Below, piece by piece: positions 7,868 through 16,735 of a DNA stretch of 64,000 nucleotides (positions are counted from its first letter, which is position 1; each line of letters starts with the position of its first letter). The position numbers were made by a program, and so were the translations under genes. This DNA comes from Lachnospiraceae bacterium (GTDB taxonomy: Bacteria; Bacillota_A; Clostridia; Lachnospirales; Lachnospiraceae), in the NCBI GenBank assembly GCA_017522685.1, contig JAFWYN010000004.1:1-64000 (forward strand). The letters run 5' to 3'. The notes beneath the pieces are model-generated. The model did not search any database. It saw nothing but the letters and a program-made list of their open reading frames with translations, and was not told where the DNA came from.

Positions 7868-8863
7868 CTATTGTCTTAATTCATTTATTACTTCCCGATA
7901 CATCTCTATTAAATCTTTTTTAGGTTTCCAACCAAGCTTCATCAGTTTCTCTGCCGATAACCTTAATCCGGTACTTACAGCATATCCATTTGCATTATTA
8001 TTTTGTATATCATACGTCACACTAATGCTTCCATCCGCAATCGAATTGGCTACCAAATATGCCATATCCCGAATTTTCATAGTGTTTAGCGGATTAACAA
8101 CGTTATATGCTTCCCCCAACTCTCCTTTAGATAAAATACAAAATATCCCATTTATTGCATCTTCTATACTACAATAATTCCCCATAGACTCACCCAATGT
8201 ATGTAGCACTATATCCTGCTCATTAATAACTGCTTTGGCAATTTGTGCAAAAATACGCCTATCTTCTCTAGAGATTCCCTTACCGAAAGTTTGTGCCAAA
8301 CGTGCAATACTCACCCGCACTCCATATTCCTTGTAATATATATAGCAATAATGCTCTGCAAGTCTTTTCCCCAATGGATAACAACTTCTAGATGACAATA
8401 TATCAATATCCCCCAGATTGTCCTCTGTAACTCTTTCTTTTGAAGCTTCAACATATCCGTAGACTTCCATAGATGAAATATATACCATTCTTTCTACTTC
8501 ATACATTCTCGCTATCTCTAAAATATTTCGCGTTCCAATTACTATTCCATCGCAAGTTTCCACCGGATTAGATACCATATATGAAGATGTTGTGTTTGCT
8601 GCACAATGAATAATATAATGTATACAAGTGGCTATTTCTTTTAATTTTCTAACAAGATGCTCTAAATCAAGTATATCCGCCTTAATTATCTTAAATCTTT
8701 CCCCTAATTCGCCTTCAAAGTATTGCTCTGCTTTTTTTTCATCTCTGCATAATCCCAGCACACTAATTTTTCCGTTTTTATACTCTTCACTTTGTAGTAA
8801 TGCCTTAGTGAACATTCTACCGATATAACCAGTTACTCCTGTTATGAGATATACACTAATCAT
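7868..8863 (-). CDS. NAD-dependent sugar epimerase/dehydratase (extended SDR)
   Basis: The 331-residue protein is an extended short-chain dehydrogenase acting on a nucleotide-sugar. It has the NAD(P)-binding GVTGYIG motif near residue 9, the HCAANTT motif near 90 and the catalytic YPLGK near residue 162, with an upstream Ser-rich strand (VYISSMEVYG). The C-terminal half follows the usual substrate-binding pattern (YNVVNPLNTMKIRDMAYLV). The substrate cannot be read from sequence. It is the last gene of the island, 12 bases after the phosphotransferase gene, and probably finishes a sugar made for the same glycan. Confidence 0.85.
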   Translation of the reverse strand: MISVYLITGVTGYIGRMFTKALLQSEEYKNGKISVLGLCRDEKKAEQYFEGELGERFKIIKADILDLEHLVRKLKEIATCIHYIIHCAANTTSSYMVSNPVETCDGIVIGTRNILEIARMYEVERMVYISSMEVYGYVEASKERVTEDNLGDIDILSSRSCYPLGKRLAEHYCYIYYKEYGVRVSIARLAQTFGKGISREDRRIFAQIAKAVINEQDIVLHTLGESMGNYCSIEDAINGIFCILSKGELGEAYNVVNPLNTMKIRDMAYLVANSIADGSISVTYDIQNNNANGYAVSTGLRLSAEKLMKLGWKPKKDLIEMYREVINELRQ

Positions 8864-8875
8864 ATTCCACCTTCA

Positions 8876-10414
8876 TCAAATTCCCAGACACTCAATAATT
8901 CTTTTAGAACAATTTCCGTCATCATAATTATTTAAAATCGATTTTAATCCTTCTCTCTTACTTTTTAAAGTATCAATTCCTTGTGAAATCTCTTCTACAA
9001 ATAGACACACATCTTCTAAACCATAAATTTCTTTTCCAGGTAAATACTTACGAACATCATCAAAAATGAATCCCCTGCGTTCTTCATAAACAGATAAATC
9101 CTGTAGCATAAATGCCATAGGACGATTTAGCAATAAAAAGTCAACTGCAACTGAAGAGTAATCGCTAATCAATGCATCAGCCATTGATAACAACTGATTT
9201 ATCTGAATATCATATCTATACAACTGTTCATTATCTACAAATACTATATTAGAAAAACAAAAATCAGTAATCAATTCTTTTTTCTGATATGGATGTAACT
9301 TAATCACAAGAACTACTTTCTCATTTTGTAATATTGTATTTAACATCCTCATTTTTTCTATTGAGTTCACAACAGGTAATCCAAATTCTGAATTGAGTAT
9401 ATACCCTTTTTTTTGGTCCAAAACATCTTTTGCTTGTCGATAAGTAGGCAACCAAAAAATATACTTTTTTGCAAACGGAAAGCCTAGTATTTCCCGATAA
9501 TCTCTTTGTTCCATCTTCAAAATCCAATCCTGTTTTGGATATCCCGTCGCCAATAATTGTTCCTTTCGCAACCCGAATAACTTTGCATGAATCATTGCAT
9601 ACAGATCACTACTTACTGTCATGTATTCATAACGTTTTTCACAAGGCTGGAAATTAAGTCTGGTCTTGAATCCACATCCATGCCACAATTGCACACGCAC
9701 TTGATCCTTTCGTGCATTTCGTGCTATCCCATAAGCATCTGTAAAGAATATGAATTTTGCCAGACACAACACTTCATAATACTGTTTCCTTTCACTCCAA
9801 TCCACGGATTTAGCCCATTTTAGCGGCAAAAAGCATACGTTCTCGTGATACAAATAATTCTCAAACTCGTCAGGTTCCTTGACCATCCAAACTAATTTGT
9901 ACTTTTTATTATACCCATTCTCCAACATGTATTCGAAAAGTGCCCTTGCATTATCTGTAAAGTCCATCCCTTTTATATACGAATTTATTTGTGGTCCACT
10001 TCGAAAAATAATTATATTTTGAAGTGGGCTTTCTCTGTATAAATTTCGAAACTCTTCCTCATACTCCGTCTCTTGGTTTGCAAAATAATAAATAGTTTCA
10101 AATTTGTGTTTCAACTCTCTATTTGAATTCAAATAGTCGAATTGCTCTCTATAATAATCCCCCGTAATTATAACTACATATTCATTCGCATCTGCACCTT
10201 CTAGATAATTGATGGCACTAACAGGAATAATTCTCCCTTGTAAACACACTTCTCCCTGCTTATTCTCATTATTATCAATAATTACTTCTATGTAATCCAA
10301 AACATCATACTTAGCTATAAACTCTTCTAAATACTCCTGTGAACATTCAATACAACATATTCGTTTCCCTACAATAGTGCTCAAACTTTCCTTAGTTAAT
10401 TTCTGAAGTTTCAT
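8876..10414 (-). CDS. CDP-glycerol glycerophosphotransferase family protein
   Basis: The 512-residue protein has an N-terminal Rossmann-like module of about 120 residues (GKRICCIECSQEYLEEFI, then YVVIITGDYY) and a C-terminal TagB/TagF-type domain. Diagnostic stretches are QLWHGCGFKTRLN near residue 240, VVLVIKLHPYQ near 355 and the family signature LISDYSSVAVDFLLLNRP near 412, followed by FMLQDLSVYEERRGF. The family moves glycerol- or ribitol-phosphate from the CDP carrier onto glycans. Its ATG overlaps the stop of the glycosyltransferase upstream by four bases. With LicD and the cytidylyltransferase of the same operon it suggests a phospho-substituted glycan. It lacks a signal peptide, as expected for a cytoplasmic-face enzyme. 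Confidence 0.88.
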   Translation of the reverse strand: MKLQKLTKESLSTIVGKRICCIECSQEYLEEFIAKYDVLDYIEVIIDNNENKQGEVCLQGRIIPVSAINYLEGADANEYVVIITGDYYREQFDYLNSNRELKHKFETIYYFANQETEYEEEFRNLYRESPLQNIIIFRSGPQINSYIKGMDFTDNARALFEYMLENGYNKKYKLVWMVKEPDEFENYLYHENVCFLPLKWAKSVDWSERKQYYEVLCLAKFIFFTDAYGIARNARKDQVRVQLWHGCGFKTRLNFQPCEKRYEYMTVSSDLYAMIHAKLFGLRKEQLLATGYPKQDWILKMEQRDYREILGFPFAKKYIFWLPTYRQAKDVLDQKKGYILNSEFGLPVVNSIEKMRMLNTILQNEKVVLVIKLHPYQKKELITDFCFSNIVFVDNEQLYRYDIQINQLLSMADALISDYSSVAVDFLLLNRPMAFMLQDLSVYEERRGFIFDDVRKYLPGKEIYGLEDVCLFVEEISQGIDTLKSKREGLKSILNNYDDGNCSKRIIECLGI

Positions 10415-11631
10415 TTATCCAACAATCCTTCCGCCTTTACATATTTCCAATAAATCTCAGGTTGTGAAAACCAAAGGATATGCTCTGTTCTGACCCCTAA
10501 CGCTTCAAACTGTGTTTTTATTCTCTTTGCTTTTTCAGGATTCTTAACTGCAATCAAAACCACATCAAAACCTATATCTTGCAGCAGCTCTGCTCTAGGC
10601 ATCTCAAACCCGAGATATTTCACGCACACCACATCTTCCCTGCAACGTAGTTGTCTTAGGTACTGCTCCCCTACATTACCACCGCCGTAAATTATCACTC
10701 TCGCATCCTTCGGCAAAGCATCAAGCCAGTAAGGGTCAATCCTCAGCAAATTCGAGTGTTGAAAACCCATTCTTCCATTAATTCCCAGTATCAACAATTC
10801 CGTAATATAAATCTCTGCCTGGGCACGCATCTTGTCAGTAAAATTTTCATGTGCATACAAATCACATAAATACTTATATACTTCATTCACACACACAAGG
10901 TAATTTAAGTTCGCCTTGTGACTCATGGATTCCTGATGGATACACCAATGATAAAACGCTTCTTTTATGACATAAACCGTTCTGCAATGCAATATGTAAT
11001 GTAGTAAACACATTTTATCCTCAGCAATAGAAATGGATTCTGGAATTTGCATTTGACTATCGACAAAGAGTTCTCTGCGGAATAATTTGCACCATAAAGC
11101 GCCACGCAACCCTGTCTCTTGTTTTTCCATATTATAAATAGTATTTTCACGAAGGAATTCCATAGAATCCCTCTCATACAAGCCTGCATTCACTGTATCA
11201 TAATGTTCGGTTGTATAATCTCCTTCCAAATAGTAGCCACATGTCACCATATCCACCTGATATTTTCTCGCAGCCGCATACAATTTTTCATACATGTCAG
11301 CCTCTACATAATCGTCACTGTCCACATATCCAACATACTCTCCTGATGTAGCCATCACACCTGCTTTTCTGGCCGACACAAGACCGCCATTTTCCTTTTG
11401 CACAATCTTGATTCTGCAATCTTTGGATGCAAATTCTTGCACAATTTTCAACGAATCATCTGTTGAGCCATCATTGACGCAGATAATCTCGATATCTTTC
11501 AGCGTTTGACTTATCACACTTTCTAAACAGGCAGCTAAATATTTATCTGTATTATAAATTGGAATAATAATAGACACCTTTGGCATCTCCTGCTTCATTT
11601 TCATAGCACCACCATATATATTCCCTAACAT
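10411..11631 (-). CDS. GT2 glycosyltransferase with C-terminal Rossmann-like module
   Basis: The N-terminal 230 residues are a GT-A fold glycosyltransferase of family 2: VSIIIPIYNTDKYLAACLES, VNDGSTDDS, and the metal-binding DSDD in GYVDSDDYVEADMYEKLY. After a helical middle, the C-terminal 110 residues form a separate Rossmann-like module opening with ARVIIYGGGNVGEQYLRQL and containing FDVVLIAVKNPEKAKRI. The start is uncertain: ATG codons at 11631 and 11604 are both possible, and a TTG at 11640 opens the frame. It transfers one sugar in building the island glycan; donor and acceptor are unknown. It lies 20 bases after the next GT2 gene and overlaps the phosphotransferase gene by four bases. 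Confidence 0.86.
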   Translation of the reverse strand: MLGNIYGGAMKMKQEMPKVSIIIPIYNTDKYLAACLESVISQTLKDIEIICVNDGSTDDSLKIVQEFASKDCRIKIVQKENGGLVSARKAGVMATSGEYVGYVDSDDYVEADMYEKLYAAARKYQVDMVTCGYYLEGDYTTEHYDTVNAGLYERDSMEFLRENTIYNMEKQETGLRGALWCKLFRRELFVDSQMQIPESISIAEDKMCLLHYILHCRTVYVIKEAFYHWCIHQESMSHKANLNYLVCVNEVYKYLCDLYAHENFTDKMRAQAEIYITELLILGINGRMGFQHSNLLRIDPYWLDALPKDARVIIYGGGNVGEQYLRQLRCREDVVCVKYLGFEMPRAELLQDIGFDVVLIAVKNPEKAKRIKTQFEALGVRTEHILWFSQPEIYWKYVKAEGLLDK

Positions 11632-11651
11632 ACTCTCCAAAAGAACGCTAT

Positions 11652-12806
11652 TTATTGCAGTTCTACTTTATTTATCAACTCTTTTATACTTAATACATCC
11701 ACGAACACTTTCTCTTTTATCCGCCCCAAGACTGCCTGTTCGTGATCCAACGAGGTTACGATAATCAAATCCGCCTCTGGTAAATCCTGTTCCAATGTAT
11801 AGGCCGGTATATCTGTTTCTAAAAACGCCGCATTTTGATCTATAATATAAACCACATCCATGTGTTTTCTACGCAATCGTCCATACAACTGTTTTCCAAT
11901 ATATCCATATCCGTAAATAGCTACATGATCATACCCATTTTCTTTCAAATAACCTTCGACAGTCAGCCCCTTGTTTTCCAAGTTCATCCAAGCATCTAAT
12001 ATAAAGAACTGCTTTTTGAACTTATCCAAGATAGTTATATGTTTTGATTTTACTTTGCCAATAGTCCTTTCCAGAATTCTCAATTCATCATTTGAAAAAA
12101 GAGCGGCATCGCGCAATATATGATAAACATTTTCTTCTGATTGCATCATCCGTTCCGAATTCCACGAAGTGTTAGTACCGTCTACCACATGTTCAAACAA
12201 CACTTCCTGATTTAACACAAACCTTTTTCCTTCACCCAACATGCAAAGCCACAAAAACCAATCGTCTGCTCCGTTATGTTTCAAAAGATTCTGTTTCCAA
12301 ACTTCTGAGACGGCAGATTTGCGAAGCAATACCTGTCCGGGCGAAACAATTCCACACCCTTTTGCCAACATAGCTTCTTTGCTTATTTCCTGCTCAAAAA
12401 CTTTCACTGAATCATAAAATTGCTTTCCTTCATGGATTGCTCTGCAAACACAGGCATCCGCTTCTCCAATACAATCCATCTGGCTCATCAAATACTCTGG
12501 TTTTATCAAATCATCCTGGTCAAGAAATACTATGTAAGCTCCTTTAGCCTGTTCCAGCCCATATATTCTAGCACCTTGTATCCCACGATTGTCATCTGTG
12601 TTAAGGATATTAATCTCAATCAAATCCGAAAAATAGCAATCTTGGATAGAATCTTCCGGTGCATCATTTACAAGCAAAAGTTCCACCGTACAAGCAATAT
12701 CCAACTCTCTAGCACAATTCTCTATTTGATGAATCATAGGCTTAATATACTTTTTCCCATGATAGATTGGTACAATTACACTAATATAACATACTTTTTT
12801 GTTCAC
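11652..12806 (-). CDS. GT2 glycosyltransferase with C-terminal Rossmann-like module
   Basis: This 384-residue protein has the same plan as its neighbour. The GT2 domain shows YISVIVPIYHGKKYIKPMI, the aspartate pair in VFLDQDDLIKPEYL near residue 103, and GADDWFLWLCMLGEG. The C-terminal module begins DHVAIYGYGYIGKQLYGRL near residue 280 and ends ADLIIVTSLDHEQAVL. Translation begins at GTG 12806; its SD (GAGG) sits inside the last codons of the dehydratase gene six bases upstream, so the two genes are translationally coupled. It probably adds one sugar of the island glycan. It is a paralogue of, not a duplicate of, the gene at 10411. Confidence 0.86.
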   Translation of the reverse strand: MNKKVCYISVIVPIYHGKKYIKPMIHQIENCARELDIACTVELLLVNDAPEDSIQDCYFSDLIEINILNTDDNRGIQGARIYGLEQAKGAYIVFLDQDDLIKPEYLMSQMDCIGEADACVCRAIHEGKQFYDSVKVFEQEISKEAMLAKGCGIVSPGQVLLRKSAVSEVWKQNLLKHNGADDWFLWLCMLGEGKRFVLNQEVLFEHVVDGTNTSWNSERMMQSEENVYHILRDAALFSNDELRILERTIGKVKSKHITILDKFKKQFFILDAWMNLENKGLTVEGYLKENGYDHVAIYGYGYIGKQLYGRLRRKHMDVVYIIDQNAAFLETDIPAYTLEQDLPEADLIIVTSLDHEQAVLGRIKEKVFVDVLSIKELINKVELQ

Positions 12807-12811
12807 TTAAT

Positions 12812-13864
12812 TTACCTCGTCAAAAACGTTTCGCCCTTATTAACTCTTTTTCTCCAATAATCAAGCAAATCATGCATTGTTTTTTCAAAGGAGATTTGCG
12901 GTTCCCATCCCGTATGACTCTTAAATTTTCTACAATCAGGAATCTGCAAATCTGCATCTATCGGTCTAAGTCTTTCCGGATCCACCACAATTTTAATCTC
13001 ATCCTTTTTAGAGGAATAAGAGATTAAAGTATTTAATGTATCTCCAACCTCACAAGTATAAGATCCGCCAATATTATAATATTCTCCCGGAATCGGATTC
13101 TCTGTAACCAGCATATAATAAGCCCTTACTGCATCCCTAACATCAGCATACGTTCTTAATGATTTAAGATTTCCAACCTTCACTTCCGGAGCTATTATTC
13201 CTGCTTCAATCATCGCAATCTGCTTCGCAAATGTGGACTCATGAAACACATCTCCTCTACGCGGTCCCGTATGTGTAAACATTCTTGTTGTAACAACTGT
13301 CATTCCATAGGCTTCTGCATAATAGCGTCCGAGCAAATCAGTTCCCACTTTAGATATTGCATAAGGAGACGCCGGATGGAAAGTACATTCCTCATGTATT
13401 CCGGTTTCCGGTTTCTTATCTGCAGGAATTTTCCCAAATACTTCAGAAGATGCACACACATGAATAACCGGCTTATAATCCTTATCACTCTGCATTGCCA
13501 AACGTAATGCCTCTAACAATCTACACGTACCCAAAATATTCGTATTCAAAGTGTCTATGGGTGCTGTAAAACTTGTCAAAGGGTAACTCTGTGCTGCCAG
13601 ATGAAACACATAATTCGGCTTAATGCTATTTATAACCGTCATTAAAGATATCTCGTCATTCAAATCTGCATATTCAAAATACACTCGGTCTTTCTTGTTC
13701 ACTCTATCCAGTAAATGATTCACGTTGTCAAGCGGACTACGCCACCGACATACTCCATATACTTCCCAATCAGTATTTTCCAATAAATAGTCAGCCAGAT
13801 GTGAACCAACCATTCCTGTAATTCCGGTAATCAATGCTTTCACTTTTCTTCCGCTATTTTGCAT
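12812..13864 (-). CDS. GDP-sugar 4,6-dehydratase (GMD/WcbK-like)
   Basis: The 350-residue extended SDR resembles GDP-mannose 4,6-dehydratases: NAD motif ITGITGMVGSHLADYL, then VYGVCRWRSPLDNVNHL, FHLAAQSYPLTSF, the catalytic SSEVF and YAISK, and the C-terminal family stretch RLRPIDADLQIPDCRKF with GWEPQISFEKT. The CRWRSPLDN and QSYPLTSF stretches recall the subgroup (WcbK/DmhA/DdahA) that works on GDP-D-glycero-D-manno-heptose, and the gene sits in an operon with the full GDP-heptose pathway, so GDP-heptose is the likelier substrate (inference). I chose the ATG at 13864, nine bases after GGAGG; it overlaps the upstream reductase gene by 11 bases. A GTG at 13843 is an alternative. Confidence 0.85.
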   Translation of the reverse strand: MQNSGRKVKALITGITGMVGSHLADYLLENTDWEVYGVCRWRSPLDNVNHLLDRVNKKDRVYFEYADLNDEISLMTVINSIKPNYVFHLAAQSYPLTSFTAPIDTLNTNILGTCRLLEALRLAMQSDKDYKPVIHVCASSEVFGKIPADKKPETGIHEECTFHPASPYAISKVGTDLLGRYYAEAYGMTVVTTRMFTHTGPRRGDVFHESTFAKQIAMIEAGIIAPEVKVGNLKSLRTYADVRDAVRAYYMLVTENPIPGEYYNIGGSYTCEVGDTLNTLISYSSKKDEIKIVVDPERLRPIDADLQIPDCRKFKSHTGWEPQISFEKTMHDLLDYWRKRVNKGETFLTR

Positions 13865-14717
13865 GTGTATAGCCCTCCAATTCCTTCTGAAACCTTTCAG
13901 TAAAACTCTTTCTTTCCAAAATATCGTATAAATACAGGCTTGCCATTTGTGTATACCTTGGTCTATTGCGATAAAATTCCGCACTTGGCGAAACAATGTC
14001 ATACTCAAGTCTGTCATTTGCAACTCGGTTCAACTCATCTGCCATTCTGACTCTGCTGACCAATTCTTCTCCACAAGCATTCAAGAATGTATGGGGAAAT
14101 TCTTTCCAATGTTGCATTAACCATATAACAATCCTTCCAACCTCACTGAGCATCACACAACTCCTATAAAAAGGATGAAATATTTCCGCCTTCTCATTAG
14201 TATCAATACATTTCAAGCAATAAGAAGTAAACTTATCTTTTGCCGAAACAACATAAGACAATCTGATTGCCTTAAATGATTTATCATTGGCAAATACATC
14301 CTCAATAGCCTTCTTCATTTTTCCATAAGGTGTTTCTGCTTTTGTTTCCGACATTTCAGAATATACATATCCCGGAATATCTCCATACACAGCATCACTC
14401 GAAAAAAACAAAACCCGACATCCCATATCCAACGCTTTTCTTATAAAAAACTGTGTACCTTCAACATTAATCTTCCAGCATTCTTCATATTCATTCGCAC
14501 ATTTATCAGGCCCTGATATCGCTGCCGTAAAAATAACATAATCAATCTGACCAAGCACTGAATAATCAAATTCCTCCGCCCTAGCCAAATCAAGTACTCC
14601 ATCCGAATCCTGACCTCTTCCAACCTTAAGAAGTAACTCAATATCTTTCAGTTTCGTCAACCGTTCTATTAAATAACTTGCGATATATCCTGAACTTCCT
14701 ATAATTGCTACTTTCAT
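13854..14717 (-). CDS. NAD(P)-dependent sugar reductase/epimerase (SDR)
   Basis: The 287-residue SDR starts with MKVAIIGSSGYIASYLIERL. It has the FTAAISGPDK stretch, SSDAVYGD, and the catalytic YGKMK near residue 134; the C-terminal half is short, as in RmlD-type 4-ketosugar reductases. The ATG at 14717 forms a four-base ATGA overlap with the gmhA stop and follows GGAGAAAG. Coupled to the dehydratase just downstream, it is a good candidate for the reductase that turns the 4-keto-6-deoxy intermediate into GDP-6-deoxy-heptose. That assignment rests on context; by sequence alone it could be an epimerase. Confidence 0.8.
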   Translation of the reverse strand: MKVAIIGSSGYIASYLIERLTKLKDIELLLKVGRGQDSDGVLDLARAEEFDYSVLGQIDYVIFTAAISGPDKCANEYEECWKINVEGTQFFIRKALDMGCRVLFFSSDAVYGDIPGYVYSEMSETKAETPYGKMKKAIEDVFANDKSFKAIRLSYVVSAKDKFTSYCLKCIDTNEKAEIFHPFYRSCVMLSEVGRIVIWLMQHWKEFPHTFLNACGEELVSRVRMADELNRVANDRLEYDIVSPSAEFYRNRPRYTQMASLYLYDILERKSFTERFQKELEGYTHAK

Positions 14718-15394
14718 TCTGCTTTCTCCCCACTCTTTTCTCCAAAAAAGCATTCTTCCAGCATCATGCACCAACAATGATAAATCGGTAAATGCAACTC
14801 TTGTATCAAATAAGTCAAATCTTCTGGCACGCATACTACAACGTCTGACATAGGCGCTAGTTTTCCGCCATTTCTTCCCGTAAGCCCAATCACTTTTATT
14901 CCGACTGCCCGAGCAACGACTGTCGCATTCAGTATATTTTCACTGTTTCCCGACGTAGAGATACCCAAAAAGACGTCTCCCTCTTTCCCATACCCAAAAA
15001 GTTGTTGTGCAAAAACTCCCATACCATCCACGTCATTGATATAAGCCGTAGTTAATGCCTCATGTGCCACTAAAGGTATTGCCATAAGAGAACACTCCAA
15101 ATTATTTGCTAAAGATGCCCCTCGTATAGAATCGATGGATATTAGTTTCTTCGCAAAATCTTCATTTACCGGACGTGCCTTATTAAACCGTTTCATCAAT
15201 TCTCCAGCAATATGTTCCGCATCAGCTGCTGACCCACCATTACCAGCAATCAAAACCTTTCCGCCATTTCGATAACATTCTTCCATCACCAGATAAGCAT
15301 CCTCTATTTCCTTCCTTATGGATAGCAATTTAGGATAACGACTTATAAGGTTTTCTATATGTTTTCTCAAATTTTTAGCCAGCATTTGTATCAT
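14714..15394 (-). CDS. gmhA: D-sedoheptulose 7-phosphate isomerase
   Basis: GmhA converts sedoheptulose 7-phosphate into D-glycero-D-manno-heptose 7-phosphate, the entry step of heptose synthesis. The 226-residue SIS-fold protein has the phosphate-binding stretch KVLIAGNGGSAADAEHIAGE near residue 46, LISIDSIRGASLANNL, then GISTSGNSENI and the C-terminal QELHLPIYHCWCMMLEE, which carries the family Glu/His pair. The ORF begins with an ATG at 15394; a second in-frame ATG at 15385 is better spaced from AAGGGA. It is 19 bases after the guanylyltransferase/phosphatase fusion and overlaps the reductase gene by four bases. Confidence 0.95.
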   Translation of the reverse strand: MIQMLAKNLRKHIENLISRYPKLLSIRKEIEDAYLVMEECYRNGGKVLIAGNGGSAADAEHIAGELMKRFNKARPVNEDFAKKLISIDSIRGASLANNLECSLMAIPLVAHEALTTAYINDVDGMGVFAQQLFGYGKEGDVFLGISTSGNSENILNATVVARAVGIKVIGLTGRNGGKLAPMSDVVVCVPEDLTYLIQELHLPIYHCWCMMLEECFFGEKSGEKAE

Positions 15395-15413
15395 ATCCCT
15401 TCGTCTTCTTCCC

Positions 15414-16706
15414 TTAATCCTTCAATACTAATTCAACAAATTCATATAAACAACTAACTGTAACATCTTGTCCTTCTTCTTTTTCGCCAATCAATGCCGT
15501 CTTGCATCCCGCTGCCTTTCCAGCGCTAATATCATTGTCACTATCTCCAATCATCCAAGATGAAGCCAAATCAATATTAAATTCTTCAGCCGCCTTTAAT
15601 ATCATTCCCGGCTTAGGTTTTCTACAATCACATTCTATTTTATACTCTATTCGCTCACCTTCGTAACCCTTATCTGGATGATGAGGGCAAAAGAATATTT
15701 TATCCACAAAGGCACCATCTTCCCCCAGTAAAGTTTCCATTTTATTATGAATCTCTTCCAGTTCGTCAATTTCCACCTCACCTCTAGCAATTACCGGCTG
15801 GTTAGTAACTACAATGGCCAAATACTCTGAACAATTTATCTTTCTTATTGCTTCGCTCACCTTCGGTAATAATTCAAACTCTTCCTTATGCTTCAAAAAA
15901 CCTACATATTTATTTATTGTACCATCTCTATCAATAAAAACAGCCTTCTGCTTTTTGTTCAAATTCCTATTTTCAACTTTACCTGATTCGCAATCTTTGT
16001 TCACAGCTACAAATCGCTCCGGTGTTCCCATATCTTTAACATACTCCGAGCTATCGTACGCATACATACATCCTTTACCTGCCAATGGTTTCAAAAGGTC
16101 TCTATCAAGGTCAATTTTATCCTTATTTATCTCTTGTTCTAAAACCTTCCTTGAAATAATATGTAATCCGGCATTTACTCTGTTTTTATAATACTTTGGC
16201 CTTTCATCTTCTTTTGCAAGCCATTTTCTCACTTCACCATTGCTATCAGCTACAATAATACCACTATCATAAGGGTGGTTATTAGGATGTGTAAAAAGAG
16301 TAACTAATCCTCTTTTTTCTTGATGATACGAATAAAACCGGCAAATATCCACATCAAAAAGAACATCTCCATTAATAAGTAAAAAGTCATCTGTCAATCT
16401 ATTCTTAATACAAAACAGCGCACCGGCATTTCCTAATGGCTTTTCTTCTTCGAAATACTCAATATTAACTCCAAAAGGCTTTCCAGTTGCCGGAGAGAAA
16501 CCACTTCCGTCTCCAAAATATTCCATAATTACTTCTTTTAAATATCCTACCGTAATTATAAAATCCTTTATTCCTTGTGATGATAATTTCTCAAGTGCAT
16601 GTTCCAGCACCGGCTTGTCTAATATTTTTATCATAGGCTTTGGAATTTCATTTGCAATGGAAGAAATTCTTGTTCCTCTTCCCCCTGCCATAATTACACA
16701 TTTCAT
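15414..16706 (-). CDS. Bifunctional heptose-1-P guanylyltransferase / heptose bisphosphate 7-phosphatase
   Basis: This 430-residue fusion joins two steps of the GDP-heptose pathway. Residues 1-235 are a nucleotidyltransferase of HddC type: MAGGRGTRISSIANEIPKPM, the DFLLINGDVLFDVDI metal site near 105, and RVNAGLHIISRKVL. Residues 250-430 are a HAD-superfamily phosphatase of GmhB type: FIDRDGTIN with the catalytic DxD near 258, VVTNQPVIARGEV, the zinc loop cysteines/histidines (CPHHPDKG and CDCRKPKPGM), and MIGDSDNDISAGKAAGC. GmhB removes the 7-phosphate and HddC adds GMP at C1. It lies between hddA (29 bases) and gmhA (19 bases). A donor other than GTP is possible from sequence alone, but the HddA neighbour argues for GTP. 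Confidence 0.9.
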   Translation of the reverse strand: MKCVIMAGGRGTRISSIANEIPKPMIKILDKPVLEHALEKLSSQGIKDFIITVGYLKEVIMEYFGDGSGFSPATGKPFGVNIEYFEEEKPLGNAGALFCIKNRLTDDFLLINGDVLFDVDICRFYSYHQEKRGLVTLFTHPNNHPYDSGIIVADSNGEVRKWLAKEDERPKYYKNRVNAGLHIISRKVLEQEINKDKIDLDRDLLKPLAGKGCMYAYDSSEYVKDMGTPERFVAVNKDCESGKVENRNLNKKQKAVFIDRDGTINKYVGFLKHKEEFELLPKVSEAIRKINCSEYLAIVVTNQPVIARGEVEIDELEEIHNKMETLLGEDGAFVDKIFFCPHHPDKGYEGERIEYKIECDCRKPKPGMILKAAEEFNIDLASSWMIGDSDNDISAGKAAGCKTALIGEKEEGQDVTVSCLYEFVELVLKD

Positions 16707-16735
16707 ATAAACTCATCCTATTTCTTATTTGTACT